Below are positions 40,489-49,610 of a stretch of 64,000 nt of DNA, in pieces (the first letter of the stretch is position 1; each line of letters starts with the position of its first letter). The stretch is from Oscillospiraceae bacterium (GTDB lineage Bacteria; Bacillota; Clostridia; Oscillospirales; Oscillospiraceae), in the NCBI GenBank assembly GCA_022793685.1, contig JAAWDI010000030.1, forward strand, positions 1 through 64,000. The letters are read 5' to 3'. The position numbers and the translations under genes were made by a program. Below the pieces are notes generated by a model. It was not told the origin of the DNA and did not search any database. It was given only the letters and a program-made list of their open reading frames with translations.

Positions 40489-40917
40489 ATGGCAGAGGAT
40501 AAGACCACCGACGATTTAAGGCAGGAGCTGATGGAAACAGCCAATATTGAGGACTATATCAAAGAAAACAAGGCGCTTTTCGCGGATAAAGACGTGACAG
40601 AACTTCTGACAGAGTTGTACGACAGCTGCTCTATCTCCAAAGCGGTGCTGGCAAGACAGGCGGGCATGAGCGAGGTGTATCTTCATCAGGTCTTTTCCGG
40701 TCGGAGGAATCCATCCCGTGACCGGTTGCTCTGCCTGTGTATCGGTATGGGCGCTACCATGGAGGAAACGCAGGAATTACTAAAGCAAGCGACCCATGCC
40801 CAGCTTTACCCCAAAAACAAACGGGATGCCATCATCAGCTTTGGGATTCTTCACGGCGTCGGGCTGGATGAAATCAACGATAAGCTGTTTGAAGAAAACG
40901 AAAAGACCCTGTTTTGA
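40489..40917 (+). CDS. Helix-turn-helix (XRE-like) regulator
   Basis: SISKAVLARQAGMSEVYLHQVFSGRRNPSRDRLLCLCIGMGATMEE. Confidence 0.75.
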   Translation: MAEDKTTDDLRQELMETANIEDYIKENKALFADKDVTELLTELYDSCSISKAVLARQAGMSEVYLHQVFSGRRNPSRDRLLCLCIGMGATMEETQELLKQATHAQLYPKNKRDAIISFGILHGVGLDEINDKLFEENEKTLF

Positions 40918-40935
40918 GAAAAGGAGAGAATTGGA

Positions 40936-43614
40936 ATGAAAAAGAAGCTGCTTCCCCTATTGATGGTGCTCTGTCTTGTGGCAGGGCTGTTTCCGGCGCT
41001 GGGTGCGCCCGCACAGGCGGTAGAGACACCACAAATTGAAGTCGACGACGTGATTTACGAGCCGATGTTCTGGGGCACAGACAGTAGTGGGAAAATCACA
41101 AACATCAGCCGTGTCGCGGTGGTCGGCGTGGCCCCCGGCGTGACCGACATCACCATACCCAAGAACCTCAGCTTTGAAACGGAAAGCGGTGAAGCGGTTC
41201 AGACATGGACAGGCAAGCCGGTGACCTATTTGGCCAACGAGGCATTCCAAGGGAATACCACTCTGCGGAGCGTTGACCTTTCCGCCCTGACCGGCCTTGG
41301 CGACATTGTGGGCCACAAGAAGTTCGCTGGCTGCACGGCGCTGGAGCGCGTGATTCTGCCGCCGGATATGGAAAAGGTTCACGACGACTGCTTTTCAGGC
41401 TGCACCAGCCTGCGGCAGATTGACCTCCCAGCGGGTGTGACGGAGATTGGCGTGCGGGCGTTTGCCAACACAGGGCTGACCAGCATTGACCTGCCCGACG
41501 GCCTGCAAAAGCTGGGTTCTGCCTGCTTTCAGGGCACGAATATTACAGATTTGACCATCCCCGCCAGTGTGACGGTGATGGGAAAAGTGACCGGTCTGGG
41601 CGAGAGGAGCCTTAAAACCATCACCTTTGAGGCAACTGACCTGAGCAACCTGAAGATAAACACGGGGGATATCCCCACAGAGGTGACCGTCTATGTCCAG
41701 CCCGGCGCGAAAGACACGGTGCCGGCGGGGCTGAAAAACAATCTGGTGCTTACGGTGGGAGAGGCAGAGCCGAACTTCGGACTGAGCTTTGACAAAACCT
41801 CTGTGGATTTGGGTACCATCAAGGCTCATACGCTGTTTGGCCTTCCATTTGCGACCATCACCCTCACCAATACCGGCGACACAGCGGTGGACGGCCTCTA
41901 TATTGACTGGTCGCGTGACCGTGCGTTTTCCGTGGAGTTTCCTGACAACCCGAAAGGTATGGTTGAAAGTCTGGCCCCCGGTGAGAGCTTCCGCATTAAG
42001 GTGATGCCGCAGCAGAACCTGAAGGAAGGCGATTACGACTGGGATTTGACAATCAACAGCAACCGGGGCGTTTCCGCCACTGCCAACGTAAAGCTGAAGG
42101 TGAAAAAGGGCGCTGACGGTCTGTATTTCCAGGATGATAATGCAGTGCTGGACTTCGGTACGAAAACCGTAGGCGATAGGGGTACTGGCAACAAGCTGAT
42201 TGACATTTTCAATGGCAGCGATAAAGAAATCACCCTGACTGCGCCCCAGTCCCAGTATTATAACATTTCTTTTGGCAGCGGGGGGCGCATTGCGGCAGGC
42301 GGTTATCTTGGTTTGAGCATTACCCCCAAGTTTGGAACCAAAACCGCCGGTGACTTCACGGAAGTGCTCCACTTTGAGCCGGGCAATCCGGCGGCTGACC
42401 TGACGGTGAAGTATGTGGTGAACAGCGGGGCGATTTCCGTCAGTCCGACCAACGTGACCTTCGACAGCGAAAATGAGGGTTATACTCAGCCTTCCCCCAA
42501 GACCGTAACCATCACCAACACGGGGAAAACAACCTTCAGTCTGGATATTCCCGAAATTTCTGGCAAGGGTTTCACGATTACGAGCTACCCATCCACCTAT
42601 TCTTTGGACGCAGGGAAGAGTGTGACGGTGGCTGTGCAGCCGAAGAGCGGGCTGAAAGAGGGGGACTATTCTGGCAGTCTTACCATCACCGGCACCACTG
42701 GGGTCAGCGCCAGCGTGGGCCTGAGCTTCACGGTGAAAAACGGCGAGCAGTCCATTTCCGCCAACCCCGGCAGCCTGAACTTCGGTACCATCAAGGAAAA
42801 TGAAGCTCAGCCCAATGCGCAGACTGTCACCGTTACCAACAGCGGCAAAGAGACGGTGACCTTAAAGGCTCCGACCTCCTCCAACTATATTATTGGCTCC
42901 CTTAGCCGCAGCAGCCTGTCCGCTGGGCAGAGCGCTACCTTTACCGTCCGGCCCAAGGCAGACCTGAAGAAAGGGACATATAACGAAACCCTCACCATCG
43001 GTACCGATAAGGACGCTAAGGCGACGGTTTCCGTGAGCTTTACGGTCAAGAGCGAGAACGAGCCGACCTTTACTGATGTGCCGGAGGGCGTCTGGTATTT
43101 TGACGCTGTAGAATGGGCAAACAAGCAGGGCCTGATGGGCGGCAAAGGCGGCGGTAAATTTGACCCCAACGGGACGACTACCCGGGGCGAAATCGTCACC
43201 ATTCTTTACCGCTTGGAGGGCAGCCCTGCGGTCAGCGCAGGAGAAAGCTTTGCAGATGTTCCCGCCGGTCAGTGGTACACCAACGCGGTGCTGTGGGCGT
43301 CCCAGAACAAAATCGTCAACGGTGTGGGCAACAAACGCTTTGCTCCCGGTACGCCCATTACCCGCGAGCAGATGGCGTCTATCCTGTTCCGCTATGCGAC
43401 CTATAAGAAGTATGACGTAAGCAAGCGGGCTGACCTGAGCCATTATCAGGACTTGAATAAGGTGAGCGCTTATGCGCGGGACGCCTTTGCATGGGCCAAC
43501 AGCGAAAAGCTGGTGAATGGCGCAACAGCAGCAACGCTGAACCCGGCCGGGCGTGCGACCCGGGCGGAAGCGGCAGTGATTTTGTACCGCTTCTGTGAGA
43601 ACGTGGCGAAATAA
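40936..43614 (+). CDS. Secreted LRR (BspA-like) / Ig-like repeat / SLH surface protein
   Basis: Signal peptide; LRR units (SLRQIDLPAGVTEIGVRAFANTGLTSIDLPDGL); repeats with VTITNTGKT / VTVTNSGKE; three C-terminal SLH repeats. Confidence 0.85.
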   Translation: MKKKLLPLLMVLCLVAGLFPALGAPAQAVETPQIEVDDVIYEPMFWGTDSSGKITNISRVAVVGVAPGVTDITIPKNLSFETESGEAVQTWTGKPVTYLANEAFQGNTTLRSVDLSALTGLGDIVGHKKFAGCTALERVILPPDMEKVHDDCFSGCTSLRQIDLPAGVTEIGVRAFANTGLTSIDLPDGLQKLGSACFQGTNITDLTIPASVTVMGKVTGLGERSLKTITFEATDLSNLKINTGDIPTEVTVYVQPGAKDTVPAGLKNNLVLTVGEAEPNFGLSFDKTSVDLGTIKAHTLFGLPFATITLTNTGDTAVDGLYIDWSRDRAFSVEFPDNPKGMVESLAPGESFRIKVMPQQNLKEGDYDWDLTINSNRGVSATANVKLKVKKGADGLYFQDDNAVLDFGTKTVGDRGTGNKLIDIFNGSDKEITLTAPQSQYYNISFGSGGRIAAGGYLGLSITPKFGTKTAGDFTEVLHFEPGNPAADLTVKYVVNSGAISVSPTNVTFDSENEGYTQPSPKTVTITNTGKTTFSLDIPEISGKGFTITSYPSTYSLDAGKSVTVAVQPKSGLKEGDYSGSLTITGTTGVSASVGLSFTVKNGEQSISANPGSLNFGTIKENEAQPNAQTVTVTNSGKETVTLKAPTSSNYIIGSLSRSSLSAGQSATFTVRPKADLKKGTYNETLTIGTDKDAKATVSVSFTVKSENEPTFTDVPEGVWYFDAVEWANKQGLMGGKGGGKFDPNGTTTRGEIVTILYRLEGSPAVSAGESFADVPAGQWYTNAVLWASQNKIVNGVGNKRFAPGTPITREQMASILFRYATYKKYDVSKRADLSHYQDLNKVSAYARDAFAWANSEKLVNGATAATLNPAGRATRAEAAVILYRFCENVAK

Positions 43615-43622
43615 TGAAACGC

Positions 43623-43663
43623 ATAAAAGCGGCGCAGCCCAATTTGGGCTGCGCCGCTTTTAT
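43623..43663. terminator. Bidirectional intrinsic terminator
   Basis: ATAAAAGCGGCGCAGCCCAatTTGGGCTGCGCCGCTTTTAT. Confidence 0.9.
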
Positions 43664-43674
43664 ATCAGCAGAAT

Positions 43675-44523
43675 TTATCGCCGTACCTTTCGCAGAAGGA
43701 ATGTAACAAGGAAGACGGCGGCCAGATACAGGGTGATGGAAGCGCCTGCGGAGGCGCCTACATAGTAAGAGGTCATCAGCCCCGCAATGCCGCCAAAGAC
43801 GGCGAAAATCAGAGAGAACAAATGGTACTGCCGCACATTTCGCGAAACATTTCGGGCGGCGGCGGCAGGGAGCACCAGCAGAGAGTTGATAACCAGCAGG
43901 CCAACCCAAGTCATGGACACGGTTACAACGACTGCCACAGCGGCGGAAAAGGCGGTCTGCTGCCAAAAGACCTTGATACCACGGCTGTCCGCTAAAGCGG
44001 GGTGGATAGAGGAGAGCATCAATTTATTGAAAGAAAAAATCCAAAGCAGGACAACCGCAAGTAAAATCACCGCAAGCAGGGCAATTTTGCTCACTTCCAC
44101 GCTGAGAATGTCACCGATGAGCAGAGCGTTGAACTTGGTAAAACTCCTGCTGCCAAGTGTGGAAATGAAGATACCTAAAGCGACAGCGGTGGAGGAAAAG
44201 ACCCCGATGACGGTGTCACTGGCCAGTTCAGCGCGCCGTTTGACAAAGGAGAAAAGCAGGGAAAACAGGATAGCAAACAGCACAGCGCACCACATGGGGT
44301 CAGCCAGACCGCACAGCGCGCCGATGGCCATGCCGGTGAAGGCACTGTGTCCCAGCGCGTCAGAGAAAAAGGACATGCGGCTTTCTACCACCATGGTGGA
44401 GAGAATACCGAACAGGGGAGAGATGACCAAAACGGCCAATAGAGCGTTCTTCATGAAGTACATACCGCCGGAGGCCGCCCACTCAAAGGGAAGCAACTCC
44501 ACCAGCGCATACCAAAGGTTCAT
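43675..44523 (-). CDS. znuB: Metal ABC transporter permease (ZnuB-like)
   Basis: Multi-TM; SRMSFFSDALGHSAFTGMAIGAL. Confidence 0.88.
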   Translation of the reverse strand: MNLWYALVELLPFEWAASGGMYFMKNALLAVLVISPLFGILSTMVVESRMSFFSDALGHSAFTGMAIGALCGLADPMWCAVLFAILFSLLFSFVKRRAELASDTVIGVFSSTAVALGIFISTLGSRSFTKFNALLIGDILSVEVSKIALLAVILLAVVLLWIFSFNKLMLSSIHPALADSRGIKVFWQQTAFSAAVAVVVTVSMTWVGLLVINSLLVLPAAAARNVSRNVRQYHLFSLIFAVFGGIAGLMTSYYVGASAGASITLYLAAVFLVTFLLRKVRR

Positions 44524-45296
44524 GGCCGCTCACCTCCTGCCGATACCTTCAGATGAAAGACTTCTTGAAACTCAGGGGAGGTGAGTACCTCTGCGGGCTT
44601 ACCCGCTCGCAGGACAGTGTGCCGCAGAAGGATAACCTTGTCAGCAAACTGTTCCAAGGTGGCAAAGTCGTGTGTAGAGAGCAGGATGGACAGGTCAAAA
44701 TTGGTGCGCACCTCGTCCAGCATTTCTAAAAGCTGATGCTCTCCTGTGATGTCCACACCGGAAAGCGGCTCGTCCAAAATGAGAACGTGGGGAAGTGGTT
44801 CCAGAGCCATGGCCAGCAGAACCCGCTGGAGTTCACCGCCGGAGAGCGCTCCCATGCGCTTGTCGATAAGCTCGCCGCCATGGACGCGCTCCAGACAGGA
44901 GGTGACCTTTCTCCGCAATGCTTTTCCTGTCGGAAGGAACACCGGACGGCGGGAGATAGCAGCGGCGAAGAAGTCCAATACACTTACCGGGTCGCCACGG
45001 TCAAAGGCCGGACTCTGGGGAACATATCCCACCAGCGGGCGGGTGCGTTTGCCGCCGGCCTGTTCAAACTCAATGGTGCCTGTATGGGGGAGTTGTCCCA
45101 GGATAGCCTTAAACAGCGTGGACTTACCCGCGCCGTTGGGGCCGATGACCGCAACGATTTGCCCACAGTGCATATGCAGGTCAACGCCGGTGAGAATGTC
45201 GGCTCCGCCTGCCGTAACGCCCAGATTGGTGACCCGAAGACAGCAGGCGTCATGGCAGCTTGCGCCTGGAGGGTGGATGTGCTTTCGTACTGTCAT
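44520..45296 (-). CDS. znuC: Metal ABC transporter ATP-binding protein (ZnuC-like)
   Basis: GPNGAGKSTLFKAI, LSGGELQRVLLAMAL, LILDEPLSGVD. Confidence 0.9.
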   Translation of the reverse strand: MTVRKHIHPPGASCHDACCLRVTNLGVTAGGADILTGVDLHMHCGQIVAVIGPNGAGKSTLFKAILGQLPHTGTIEFEQAGGKRTRPLVGYVPQSPAFDRGDPVSVLDFFAAAISRRPVFLPTGKALRRKVTSCLERVHGGELIDKRMGALSGGELQRVLLAMALEPLPHVLILDEPLSGVDITGEHQLLEMLDEVRTNFDLSILLSTHDFATLEQFADKVILLRHTVLRAGKPAEVLTSPEFQEVFHLKVSAGGERP

Positions 45297-46177
45297 GAAA
45301 AAGCCTCCGTCAGAGTGTCAAGATTGGCCTGCATCGTGTCCAGATAAGGCTGGAGGCCGGAGGCATCCCCGCTCATCATCAAGTTAAGGGGATAAACCAC
45401 AGCGCCCGTTTCACGGCTGATGGCCTGAGCGGTAGCGTCAGAGCCGTTGATTTCCGTAAAAATAGCCGTCAGGTTATTTTCCTTTACAAGCGATGCAATG
45501 TAATTGATGTCGGCGGCGGAAGCCTCGCTTCCTTCCTCTTCCTCGACGGACGCCAGAACGGTCAGGCCGAAAGCATCAGCGAAGTATTGGAAGCCGTCGT
45601 GAAAGGTAATCAGGTTTTTGCAGGGGAGCGCGTCGGCCTGAGCCTGCCATCGGCTCTGGGCAGAGGAAAGAGCTTCCAGCGCTGCGGAAGTGTTGGAAGC
45701 GTAAGCCTCGGCGTTGTCGGCATCCACGCTGGACAGTGCGTTTCCGATGCAGCTTATCATGTGGGAAGCACGGCCTGGGGCCATCCAGATGTGCGGGTCG
45801 TTCTCTACGTCGGCCATGGTGAGCAGCGGCAAGTCTTTGGAGCAGTCGATGAGCTGTACCGCATTGGAGGCCGCTAACGCGTCATCCATAAAATCCTCCA
45901 GCCCCGCACCGTTTATCACCAGTACATCAGCCTGTTCAATGGCCTTCATATCGGTGACCGTCAAGGTGTAGTCATGGAGGCAGCTTGTCTGCTGATTGAC
46001 CAGCAGGTCCACTTCAACGCCTGCTACGCCTTCCGTCACCGCAGTGGTGAAGCAGTAGACGGGGTAGGTGGTGGCGACGATGTGAAGGGTGCCGTCAGGC
46101 TCCTGTGCCTGTTGTGAGGAGCAGGCGGGGAGCAAGAGCAGAGCGCAGAGCGCCACCGTGAAGAGTAATTTTTTCAT
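45293..46177 (-). CDS. znuA: Metal ABC transporter substrate-binding lipoprotein (ZnuA-like)
   Basis: Lipobox LLPACSS; LHDYTLTVTDMKAIEQADVLVINGAGLEDFMDD, DPHIWMAPG. Confidence 0.9.
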   Translation of the reverse strand: MKKLLFTVALCALLLLPACSSQQAQEPDGTLHIVATTYPVYCFTTAVTEGVAGVEVDLLVNQQTSCLHDYTLTVTDMKAIEQADVLVINGAGLEDFMDDALAASNAVQLIDCSKDLPLLTMADVENDPHIWMAPGRASHMISCIGNALSSVDADNAEAYASNTSAALEALSSAQSRWQAQADALPCKNLITFHDGFQYFADAFGLTVLASVEEEEGSEASAADINYIASLVKENNLTAIFTEINGSDATAQAISRETGAVVYPLNLMMSGDASGLQPYLDTMQANLDTLTEAFS

Positions 46178-46220
46178 GGAATACCTCCAGACCGGAAAAT
46201 TGGCTTACAGCTATGGTAGA

Positions 46221-46356
46221 ACAGGCGCAGCGCGCCGTTGTGGTATGTGTGTAAAATCGGGTATAGCAGTCGCTTGCGGCACATACCACAGGCGCAGCGC
46301 GCCGTTGTGGTATGTGTGTAAAATCGGGTATAATAGCCGCTTGCGGCTATTATACC
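46221..46356. repeat. Tandem duplication of a ~67-bp hairpin-forming unit
   Basis: acaggcgcagcgcgccgttgtggtatgtgtgtaaaatcgggtata identical at 46221-46265 and 46288-46332, then related but diverged ends. Confidence 0.9.
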
Positions 46357-46380
46357 CCGAAAACAGGCGTTTGTAAAATA

Positions 46381-46415
46381 AAAGGTGCGAAAGAAAAAGC
46401 CTTTCGCACCTTTTT
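46381..46415. terminator. Intrinsic terminator
   Basis: AAAGGTGCGAAAGaaaaagCCTTTCGCACCttttt. Confidence 0.85.
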
Positions 46416-46420
46416 GCCGA

Positions 46421-47284
46421 TTACAGGGAAGTCAGGAAAGGGAAAAGAAAATGCAGCGGCAGGAAGCCGAACAGAAAGCTGGCCAAATTGGCCAAAAAGG
46501 CGTAGCCAGCACGTTTTCCGGACGAACGCTCTTCTATCAAGGCTTGATATGCCACGGTTTCCACAGCCCAGATGAACAATTCAGGCAGCAGGAAAAGGGC
46601 AAGGTAACTGAACAAGCTGTCTCCCGCGATTGCGCTTTGACTTCCGACAAAAATATGGAGCGCTACCTGTGTCACAACGTTGACCATAAGGAAAACCAAC
46701 CATGTGCGCTTTTGGCGGAAGCCGAACACCAGCAACAGTGCGCCCTCCACCAGCAACGTGGGGATAAGGGTGGCCAGCAACCGGGCCAGAAAACGCACGG
46801 GTGTGGGAGTGGCGGCACGAAGCGTATTACTCTGCCAATCATACACAAGGTTGCTGATATAGGCGCGGGTGTAAGGCTTTGTCGCCTGGGCAAAGTCCGC
46901 TGTGGCGACCGCGAGGCGGAAGCGCTCCGGGGGCTTATAGGAAAACCGCCATGTGCCGTCTGCTCGCGGTGTAAGCGAGCCGAACAGGACGTAACTGGTG
47001 CCCGAAGCCAGAGCAAGCGTCCAGCCGTCGTCCTCCAGCGTATGCAGCTGTTCCAGAATAACAGGAGAGTATTGCGCCAGTTCCGCTTGTGTAAGGCCAT
47101 AACCGCCGTCAGGCTCTGGCTCAGTTTCGATGAGCACATCCATATAAATGGTCTCCGCAGGAGCGTTTATCACTGTGACATTGACCTCCGGCTTGGGCAC
47201 GAAATCAGCGTGGGCGGCGGAGGCAAGCAGGGGACAACAAAGCAGCAGCAACAGCATACAACGGACGAGAAATTTTTGTTTCAC
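46421..47284 (-). CDS. Exported/membrane protein of unknown function
   Basis: 287 aa; signal peptide, extracellular domain, several C-terminal TM helices. Confidence 0.6.
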   Translation of the reverse strand: MKQKFLVRCMLLLLLCCPLLASAAHADFVPKPEVNVTVINAPAETIYMDVLIETEPEPDGGYGLTQAELAQYSPVILEQLHTLEDDGWTLALASGTSYVLFGSLTPRADGTWRFSYKPPERFRLAVATADFAQATKPYTRAYISNLVYDWQSNTLRAATPTPVRFLARLLATLIPTLLVEGALLLVFGFRQKRTWLVFLMVNVVTQVALHIFVGSQSAIAGDSLFSYLALFLLPELFIWAVETVAYQALIEERSSGKRAGYAFLANLASFLFGFLPLHFLFPFLTSL

Positions 47285-47296
47285 GGGGCATTCTTG

Positions 47297-49537
47297 TCAG
47301 TTGGCATAATAGTTGATAAGGCATCCGGCCAGCACCACGTCCCGCTCCTCCCGTGTCATAGCGGACAGGGTGAGCGTGATTTCACGCCGCTGACCGTTCT
47401 GCATAAGGACGGCGGGAACCTGCTCTTCCATGCCTTCCAGCACCTTGCGGATACCGGGAAGGTAGAGGGCATCGCCTGGGGCAATATGCAGCTCTGCCAC
47501 ATCGGGCAGGACGAAGGGCAGCATCCCCCAGTTGATGACGTTGGAGCGGTAGCGTTTGGTGGCGTACTCAGCGGCCAGGTTGGCGCAGCCGCCCAGCACC
47601 CGCTGGCAGGAGGCCGCCTGTTCACGGGCAGAGCCGTCGCCCGGCTTAAGAGCCATGACAAAGCTGCCAAGGCCGGTGGAAGCTGCGTCATAACCCATCA
47701 GCGCGTCTGTTACAGCTTTGTCAAGCGCACCAATCCGGCGCTGCTGCTCCAGCGCGCGCACCTCTTTGGCCCGTGGGACATACTGGGGGTCTTTTCGGGA
47801 GAGGGCAAAGTCAGAGAGCTTCATGGGGTTGGAGCGATAAGAGGAGGTTTCACCGGAGGGAATCAGCTCATCGGTGGTGGTTACCGGGTCATAGATGGCG
47901 GCGCAGCAGGTGAGAAGCAGGCTTTCCGGCAGAGGAATCTGTTCCGGCCAGTCGGCAATGTTGGGGCCGAACACCAGCTCTGCGTCCGTTTGCGGCTTGC
48001 CCACGCCGTAGTAGACCCGCGCCTTGTAAGAACTGTCGTCATAGGTCCAGCCCTCCTCGGGACGGTCTGGGACGAGCAATTCTTCAGGCAACTCGTCGGC
48101 GGCAGTGAGAACACCGCCGTTCAAAGCCGTGGCGGCAATGGAGCGCGCGTCCATCAAGGCTACATAGGAGAGCTGACCGTCGCCCGGCTTGCTGCCCTCA
48201 CGATTTGGGAAGTTGCGGGTGGAGTGGCGGATAGAGAAAGCGCCGTTGGCAGGCACGTCGCCCGCGCCGAAGCACGGCCCGCAGAAGCAGGAGCGAATGC
48301 TTGCGCCGGCGGCCATCAGGTCGGCCAGACAGCCCTTGCGGGTCAGCTCCTGCATGATGGGCATAGAGCCGGGGTAGCAGGACAGCCAAAACGCACCGCT
48401 GCCGGTGGAGCGGCCTTTCAAAATTTCCGCCGTTCGGACAAGGTTCTGGTAAGTGCCGCCGGAGCATCCGGCAATGACGCCTTGGTCTACCAGGAAGCTG
48501 TTCCCATCGACCTTACCAAGCAGGGAGGGAGCGTTCTTTACGCCCAACTGCTCCTTGGCGTCCACCTCCACCTGATGGAGCAGGTCTTTCAGGTTGGCCT
48601 TGAACTCCGCAATGGGATAGGCATTGGAGGGGTGGAAGGGAAGGGCAATCATGGGCTGCACTTTATCCAGGGCGATTTCAATAACCGCATCGTAATAGGC
48701 GCCGTCGGCGGGAGTGAGCGCCCGGAAGTCCTCTGGGCGGCCTAGCGCGGTCAGGTGAGCCTTGGTGATTTCGTCGGTGCACCAAACGGAGGAGAGGCAC
48801 GCAGTTTCGGTGGTCATCACGTCGACGCCGACCCGGTAGTCCATGGAGAGGCTGGCAACGCCGGGGCCAAAGAATTCAAGCACTGAATTCTTGACGGTGC
48901 CCTCTTGGAAGGTCGCGCCGATGAGGGCGAGGGCCACGTCCTGCGGGCCGACGCCCGGCCGGGGCGTGCCGGTCAGATGGATGGCCACCACACGGGGGTA
49001 GGCGATGTCGTAGGTTTTACTGAGGAGCTGCTTCACCAGTTCCGGGCCGCCTTCCCCGATGGCCATGGTGCCATAAGCGCCATAGCGGGTGTGGGAGTCA
49101 GAGCCGAGAATCATTTTCCCTCCGCCGGCATAGCGCTCCCGCATATAAGAGTGAATGACAGCCTGATGGGCGGGGACAAACTCGCCGCCGTACTTTTTGG
49201 CGGCCGAAAGGCCAAACACATGGTCGTCCTCGTTGATGGTACCGCCTACGGCGCACAGGGAGTTGTGGCAGTTGGTGAGCACGTAGGGCAGGGGGAAGGA
49301 GGTCAGGCCGGAGGCGCGGGCCGTCTGAATAATGCCCACATAGGTGATGTCGTGGGAGGCCATGGCGTCGAATTTCAACTTGAGGCTGGTCATGTCTGGG
49401 GTGGTATTGTGAGCCTTCAGGATGCCGTAGGCCATGGTGCGCTGCTTGCCCTCCTCTGCGGAGGGAAGATTGGGCGCACCGGCAGGCAGGAAAGCGCCGT
49501 TACGGTAGAAGCGGCCTTCGGAGCAGATGGTAAGCAT
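47297..49537 (-). CDS. Aconitase-family hydratase (YbhJ-like)
   Basis: MILGSDSHTRYGAYGTMAIGEGG, CSGGTYQNL, FCGPCFGAGDVPANGAFSIRHSTRNFPNREGSK. Confidence 0.8.
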   Translation of the reverse strand: MLTICSEGRFYRNGAFLPAGAPNLPSAEEGKQRTMAYGILKAHNTTPDMTSLKLKFDAMASHDITYVGIIQTARASGLTSFPLPYVLTNCHNSLCAVGGTINEDDHVFGLSAAKKYGGEFVPAHQAVIHSYMRERYAGGGKMILGSDSHTRYGAYGTMAIGEGGPELVKQLLSKTYDIAYPRVVAIHLTGTPRPGVGPQDVALALIGATFQEGTVKNSVLEFFGPGVASLSMDYRVGVDVMTTETACLSSVWCTDEITKAHLTALGRPEDFRALTPADGAYYDAVIEIALDKVQPMIALPFHPSNAYPIAEFKANLKDLLHQVEVDAKEQLGVKNAPSLLGKVDGNSFLVDQGVIAGCSGGTYQNLVRTAEILKGRSTGSGAFWLSCYPGSMPIMQELTRKGCLADLMAAGASIRSCFCGPCFGAGDVPANGAFSIRHSTRNFPNREGSKPGDGQLSYVALMDARSIAATALNGGVLTAADELPEELLVPDRPEEGWTYDDSSYKARVYYGVGKPQTDAELVFGPNIADWPEQIPLPESLLLTCCAAIYDPVTTTDELIPSGETSSYRSNPMKLSDFALSRKDPQYVPRAKEVRALEQQRRIGALDKAVTDALMGYDAASTGLGSFVMALKPGDGSAREQAASCQRVLGGCANLAAEYATKRYRSNVINWGMLPFVLPDVAELHIAPGDALYLPGIRKVLEGMEEQVPAVLMQNGQRREITLTLSAMTREERDVVLAGCLINYYAN

Positions 49538-49567
49538 AAGCTTTCTCCTTTTTTGAGAGTGTAAGAA

Positions 49568-49600
49568 GACCGCGCAGCGCCGCACGGGCGCTGCGCGGTC
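49568..49600. terminator. Intrinsic terminator after hppA
   Basis: GACCGCGCAGCGCCgcacGGGCGCTGCGCGGTC. Confidence 0.8.
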
Positions 49601-49610
49601 GTTTATTTGC

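Noticed and set aside
46385-48745. 786-aa plus-strand ORF spanning the membrane protein and hydratase genes
   Set aside because: Covers two well-supported minus-strand genes and their intergenic gap; no recognisable domain.
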